Of a DNA stretch of 64,000 nt, positions 60,163 to 64,000 are shown in pieces. Every line of letters starts with the position of its first letter. Position 1 is the first letter of the stretch. The stretch lies in contig CM034406.1 of the NCBI GenBank assembly GCA_019925095.2, positions 6,550,388-6,614,387 of the forward strand, in the 5' to 3' direction. The notes under the pieces were generated by a model. That model saw only the letters and a list, made by a program, of their open reading frames with translations. It searched no databases and was not told the origin of the DNA. The translations under genes and the position numbers were made by a program. Origin of the DNA: Dendrolimus kikuchii. Lineage: Eukaryota; Arthropoda; Insecta; Lepidoptera; Lasiocampidae.

Positions 60163-60227
60163 GTGCGAGGCATGGAAGTAATAAGTACTACGTTGTACGT
60201 AGTACTTATTACTTCCATGGTGCGAGG
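60163..60227. repeat. Perfect 49-bp palindrome flanked by 8-bp direct repeats
   Basis: Two perfect 23-base arms (60171-60193 and 60197-60219) surround the 3-base loop tgt. The arms begin catggaagtaataagtac. The direct repeat gtgcgagg lies at 60163-60170 and 60220-60227, exactly abutting the palindrome. Confidence 0.95.
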
Positions 60228-60729
60228 ACACAATTTACCTACACGATATTAGGAGCTCAAAATCTTGCTTTCTACTTACTACTAGCTTCATTAAAAAGTC
60301 ATGTAGAAACATCACATTATTTTTTTTTATTATATTGACTACGAAAAGGTACCGCACAGGACGGTCTACAATGAAAATAATTTCAATCCCTTGGTAATGT
60401 AGGTATGGCATCTAAATACCCCTAATCTTCGTTTCTTTTACGATTTCACTACATACACCTAACTTTGTAGCTCTTAACAGACTGCCTAGATACTAACTTT
60501 ATTTTTAATCAACTATCTAAAATCGTACTTTCTGAGAAAAATAGAAGAAATAGTTGTTTAGACATTTTCAATCTCATTATTAAATAATTATAAAAATCGT
60601 GTGATGTATGAAATGTATGTGATTAGAATCACGCGAAACAAAAACCGCATTAGAAACTCTTACATCCACAGCAGTTTTTATGTTCGTGGCAAAGTTCGTA
60701 GGTATGGTAGCAAATAAACTGCAAGAGTC

Positions 60730-60990
60730 TGCCGCGTTGATAAGACACTATTCGACCTATCTAACTCCAGTTAGAAGAGTATTGACCCAAGACATGCATG
60801 ATGCTAGACGACGTGGCTCGGCGTCGGGGTCTATGATGATATTATATGATGCGTACCAACGGCCCCACAAAAAGGGATGCTGAAGACCGTAGGAAGTGCA
60901 TACATTTTTTAGAAAAGCGGACCCTAAGCTTCGCAGTGACGGTCTGAAAGCAACCAAGATTTAAATAACTCTAGGAAGATGATGAAACAG
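60730..60990. repeat. Dispersed repeat D, copy 2
   Basis: It is similar to 50060-50260 over the aaaagcggaccctaagcttc region. It lies between the zinc-finger gene and GOSR1. Confidence 0.45.
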
Positions 60991-62241
60991 TTAAAAGAAA
61001 TGCGATGTGGAAAAGAACTAAATCGCTGACGCAATACTTTATATGATTGTAAGACGTTTTTTTAAGCCGCGTACGCATCTACGAGCCGTAGTAACCGAGC
61101 GGGCACTGTAACATGCTCTAATGTGGATGCCGAAAATGATCTTTTCTCGCGAATACAAGTGAGTCTTTGAAATCATGACATCAGCGAGCTGTAGGTGCTG
61201 TAACTGTAACCGCATAGTGCTCTAGTTTGATGTGTGAAACGATTTTTGCTCGCGACGCCCATCGAGCCGTATTTGGCCGCATACTCATCTGCGAGCCAAA
61301 CGGATACAGTAAGGAGGTTCTATGGTGGACGTATCTTGCGAGCGCCCTTTTTCGCGAAATTTTCCCGGTGTCTGACGATGCCGATTGATGCGGTCTCTGA
61401 TTTACGGCAAAAACCGATATTGACTCGTTGCGGGGCGATCGCGAATAACGCCCACACTATGATTTTTGGTTACAGTAACTGCAACGGTTACGGATCGCAG
61501 ATGAGTATAGTTCGATGCAAACTTTATGGCGGTTCGGAGCATCACAATTTCCGATGCGCAGAAAGCCGATTTTAGGTGTTAGAGGGACGAGGTCGTCGAA
61601 GGACGAGGGATATCCTCGGAATTCTCGCTCACTCTATCGCTCGCTATCTCGTTTACGGGACTTCCCCAGCGCAGCCTCATCAGGGCTGACACTTTCTCGC
61701 TCATTTCGCTTTCAGAGCTAGATATAGCGCTTTTTAGGGTAACCCAACCCCCATTTTTATTATACAACTTCCAGCGCGAAATCTTGCTCTTTTTATGATA
61801 TGCAAATATCTAGTTAATTTTTACGTTATTTAATGTTTTAAATTAAATTTAAATAACCCAAAGGTAGTATTTATCATGTCATAGCAGTTGATTAAAATTT
61901 AATTATCATCACTACAATATAAATTCCTTTTTTGAGGATTGTCCAACCTATATACTACATTTTTAGGGTTTCGTAGTTAAACTATAAAAAGTAATTGATC
62001 TTTGCTTCTACGAAATCCTTCAGTTTAATATGACAGTTGACAGTGACAATTGACAATTAGCGACAAGTCGACATTTCAACAAGGACACTGGACAACTGGA
62101 CAATAGAATGTTTTTGCTTTGTGAATTGATAAATTGTGAAGCAATCAAATCAAGCGAGTTGCGACTTACATGTGAAGTTTTTGTACATAAAACTTATTTA
62201 CAGTAATATAAACTTAAATCTGGAACACAAAAACGAAAAAT

Positions 62242-63014
62242 ATGTCTGCAATAACAGGCTCATCATGGGAAGGTAAATCTTATTACTCTTTTGATGAAGA
62301 CCACCGGTGTTTACATGTTTCTTATGTTGTTTTTTGGGTTTTTAATCCAAAATCCACCGTATATGAATTCTTTTGTATACTGTCCCTCCGATAAATAATT
62401 CCCTTCATAATAACAATTTATGCTTCGCCCAATTTTAAAGAAGTATTTTTAATGTTGTGCGTTTGTAGAGCTAAGAAAGCAAGCCCGATTGCTGGAGAAT
62501 GATATAGACGTGAAATTGGTGGCATTCAGCAAATTGGGTGTTAGTTCCAGTTCTTCTGGTCTTAGTATGGAAAGTGTTCCACTTTTAAACAGTGATGACA
62601 TGTTTGACACAATGTCCATGGAGCTGCAACAACTTTTGAACAAGGTAATTTTTTTGGATTGATTATAGAGATGTGGGAGGTGAATTTAATACCAATTAAA
62701 TTGTGATATGTATTTAGGAATGTATGACTTATTTCTAACAAGTAAAACTGTTGTTGAGTGTAGAAAAAAGGTTTCTAATTATTATGGCAAATTAAAATTC
62801 ATGAGAATAATCTGTTAATATCGACCCCAAGGATCCATGGTCAAGGTTGTTACTTGGAACTGTGGTGCATTAACAAGTGGGGGTTTTTTTGGTTAAAAAT
62901 GCAGACTTGTTTTTTCGTGGGGTTAAAATGTTCACGATTTTGTTGTCCCCATTCAAAAACTCGCTCCAAGGAGTTCACTGCTTTAGATATATATATATGT
63001 ATATATATGTGTGT

Positions 63015-63082
<68 letters not shown>

Positions 63083-63391
63083 TATATAAATTTCATAACA
63101 ATATAATATCTAAAGAGTGTACAAGAAACTTTGACACAAAACTGCTATATCTTTTCTAAGAAGCATATTTTAGTCATTAATACTGGCACGCTAATTGCTT
63201 TTTCAAATTTAACATTATCAGTTTATATTATTATCATTTCATTAAATAACATATTTGTGTAATTTATAAAAGTTTTTATTAAACTGTTCTTCTGATATCA
63301 GTTGTCAGCAATCAATGACAAAATGGCTGATATGGCGCCAACTGGAGCAGGGACAATGCACACTATTAAGAGGCACAGAGAAATACTTATG
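62242..63391 (+). CDS. GOSR1: Golgi SNAP receptor complex member 1 (GS28), 5' exons only
   Basis: This is the N-terminal third of the Qb-SNARE that works in ER-Golgi and intra-Golgi vesicle fusion. Exons are 62242-62272 (MSAITGSSWE), 62469-62644 (ELRKQARLLENDIDVKLVAF, the cluster SSSSSG, then PLLNSDDMFDTMSMELQQLL) and 63302-63391 (LSAINDKMADMAP, then MHTIKRHREILM). Phases are consistent, giving 99 residues. Human GOSR1 has SSYWEDLRKQARQLENELDLKLVSF, TPLLN, MFETM, EQLLARL, NDKM and MHTLQRHRDIL in the same order. The missing part, with the SNARE motif and C-terminal membrane anchor, must lie past the right edge, because no further exon is seen in 63392-64000. The gene is divergent from the ZAD zinc-finger gene, with 3 kb between their starts. 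An AT microsatellite lies in the intron between the second and third exons. Confidence 0.93.
62989..63080. repeat. AT/GT dinucleotide microsatellite in a GOSR1 intron
   Basis: A TA/TG-rich start leads into a nearly perfect (AT)n tract of about 60 bp. Confidence 0.95.
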
Positions 63392-64000
63392 GTAAGTTTA
63401 TCATAAAAATAATTAAATCATATTTGAATTTCTGTTTTTGTTTATTAATTAATACACTGAGCAATCTTTTATTCTCTATTACATGAAAATCCATTCATAT
63501 ACATGGTTGAAACAGAGAATATAAAATAAAATAAGCTTTTGTATCCAAATGGAACAGACAATGAAACTGCCACTTTGGTCTAAAACAATTTAGCTGATTT
63601 TATACATTGGTAGGTTCACTATGCAGATTTTTTCTCACTGTTTTCGTTCGCTATCAGCATATGACAGTTATGTGCACATCAGGTTTACAAAACTGCCTGA
63701 GTGGTGCATGCTTTCAACATAAATGCCAATATTTAATTAAAAACTGCTAATTATGTTTGGCTAATTATAAGACTGGTTTTTTTTTCGATTTTTGTCTATA
63801 TGTCTGTCTGAAACTTTAACTTGAATAGGTTCTGAAATGCCATAATGGATTTCAATGTACATCTTAGGGATTATTAGCCATTGTTAAACCTATGTGGTCA
63901 TATGGCATTGAGTTTTGGGCCTCCATGAGTCCTTCAAACATAGAACTCCAGCACTTTTAAAATAAATCTTTGATGACACTTAACTGTGCATGGTATACTA
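63392..64000 (+). other. GOSR1 intron sequence
   Basis: No further GOSR1 exon is visible. About 63779-64000 contains LINE-like text (ttttgggcctccatgagtcc), but it is too short to call. Confidence 0.4.

Larger units (their letters stand above)
59197..62241. other. Divergent intergenic region between the zinc-finger gene and GOSR1
   Basis: It holds the palindrome and repeat D, plus a GC-richer block (61070-61740) with three related segments (cgtacgcatctacgagccgt, ccgcatactcatctgcgagc and the inverse of ggatcgcagatgagtata). That block is probably a decayed TIR element. I see no gene. GOSR1 promoter sequence should lie at the right end. Confidence 0.5.

Overview
The window is animal nuclear DNA, AT-rich, with short exons, long introns and many decayed transposons. 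The gene families and repeat types fit a moth or butterfly (Lepidoptera). This is inferred from the insect-style Cdk1, the ZAD zinc-finger gene and the kinds of LINE, hAT, Tc1/mariner, pogo-like and Helitron-like remnants. There is no sign of a prokaryotic or viral genome, and no CRISPR array, operon or recognisable tRNA or rRNA gene.

Layout from left to right. (1) 2548-7633, minus strand: the first two coding exons of a lysosomal glucosylceramidase (GBA1 type), running off the left edge, with a 4.9 kb transposon-filled intron. (2) 7634-13680: intergenic, with a decayed LINE split by an 845-bp hAT element that has an 8-bp target-site duplication. (3) 13681-23402, minus strand: an unrecognised secreted protein of about 1,470 residues, assembled from a signal-peptide exon, a cysteine-bearing exon and one 4.1-kb exon. 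(4) 26238-32901, plus strand: a complete seven-exon Cdk1, with a hAT MITE and a long-terminal-inverted-repeat element in its introns. (5) 32902-41047: intergenic, with MITEs. (6) 41048-59196, minus strand: a 14-exon ZAD/C2H2 zinc-finger transcription factor with 13 fingers and a glutamine-rich tail. An intronless DNAJB13-like co-chaperone (52518-53534, plus) is nested in intron 5, and a possible small ORF (58668-58955, plus) lies in intron 1. (7) 62242 to the right edge, plus strand: the 5' part of the Golgi SNARE gene GOSR1 (GS28).

The multi-exon models were assembled by eye from GT/AG splice sites, reading phase and family similarity. All junction phases are consistent, including three junctions in the two genes where short hidden exons had to be found (GBA1 and the secreted orphan). 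The genes are ordinary animal neighbours and do not form a pathway. I found no multi-gene novel system. The most unusual items are the orphan secreted protein, the DNAJB13 with a broken HPD motif nested antisense in a transcription-factor intron, a 49-bp perfect palindrome flanked by 8-bp direct repeats, and several transposons whose exact ends can be read directly.
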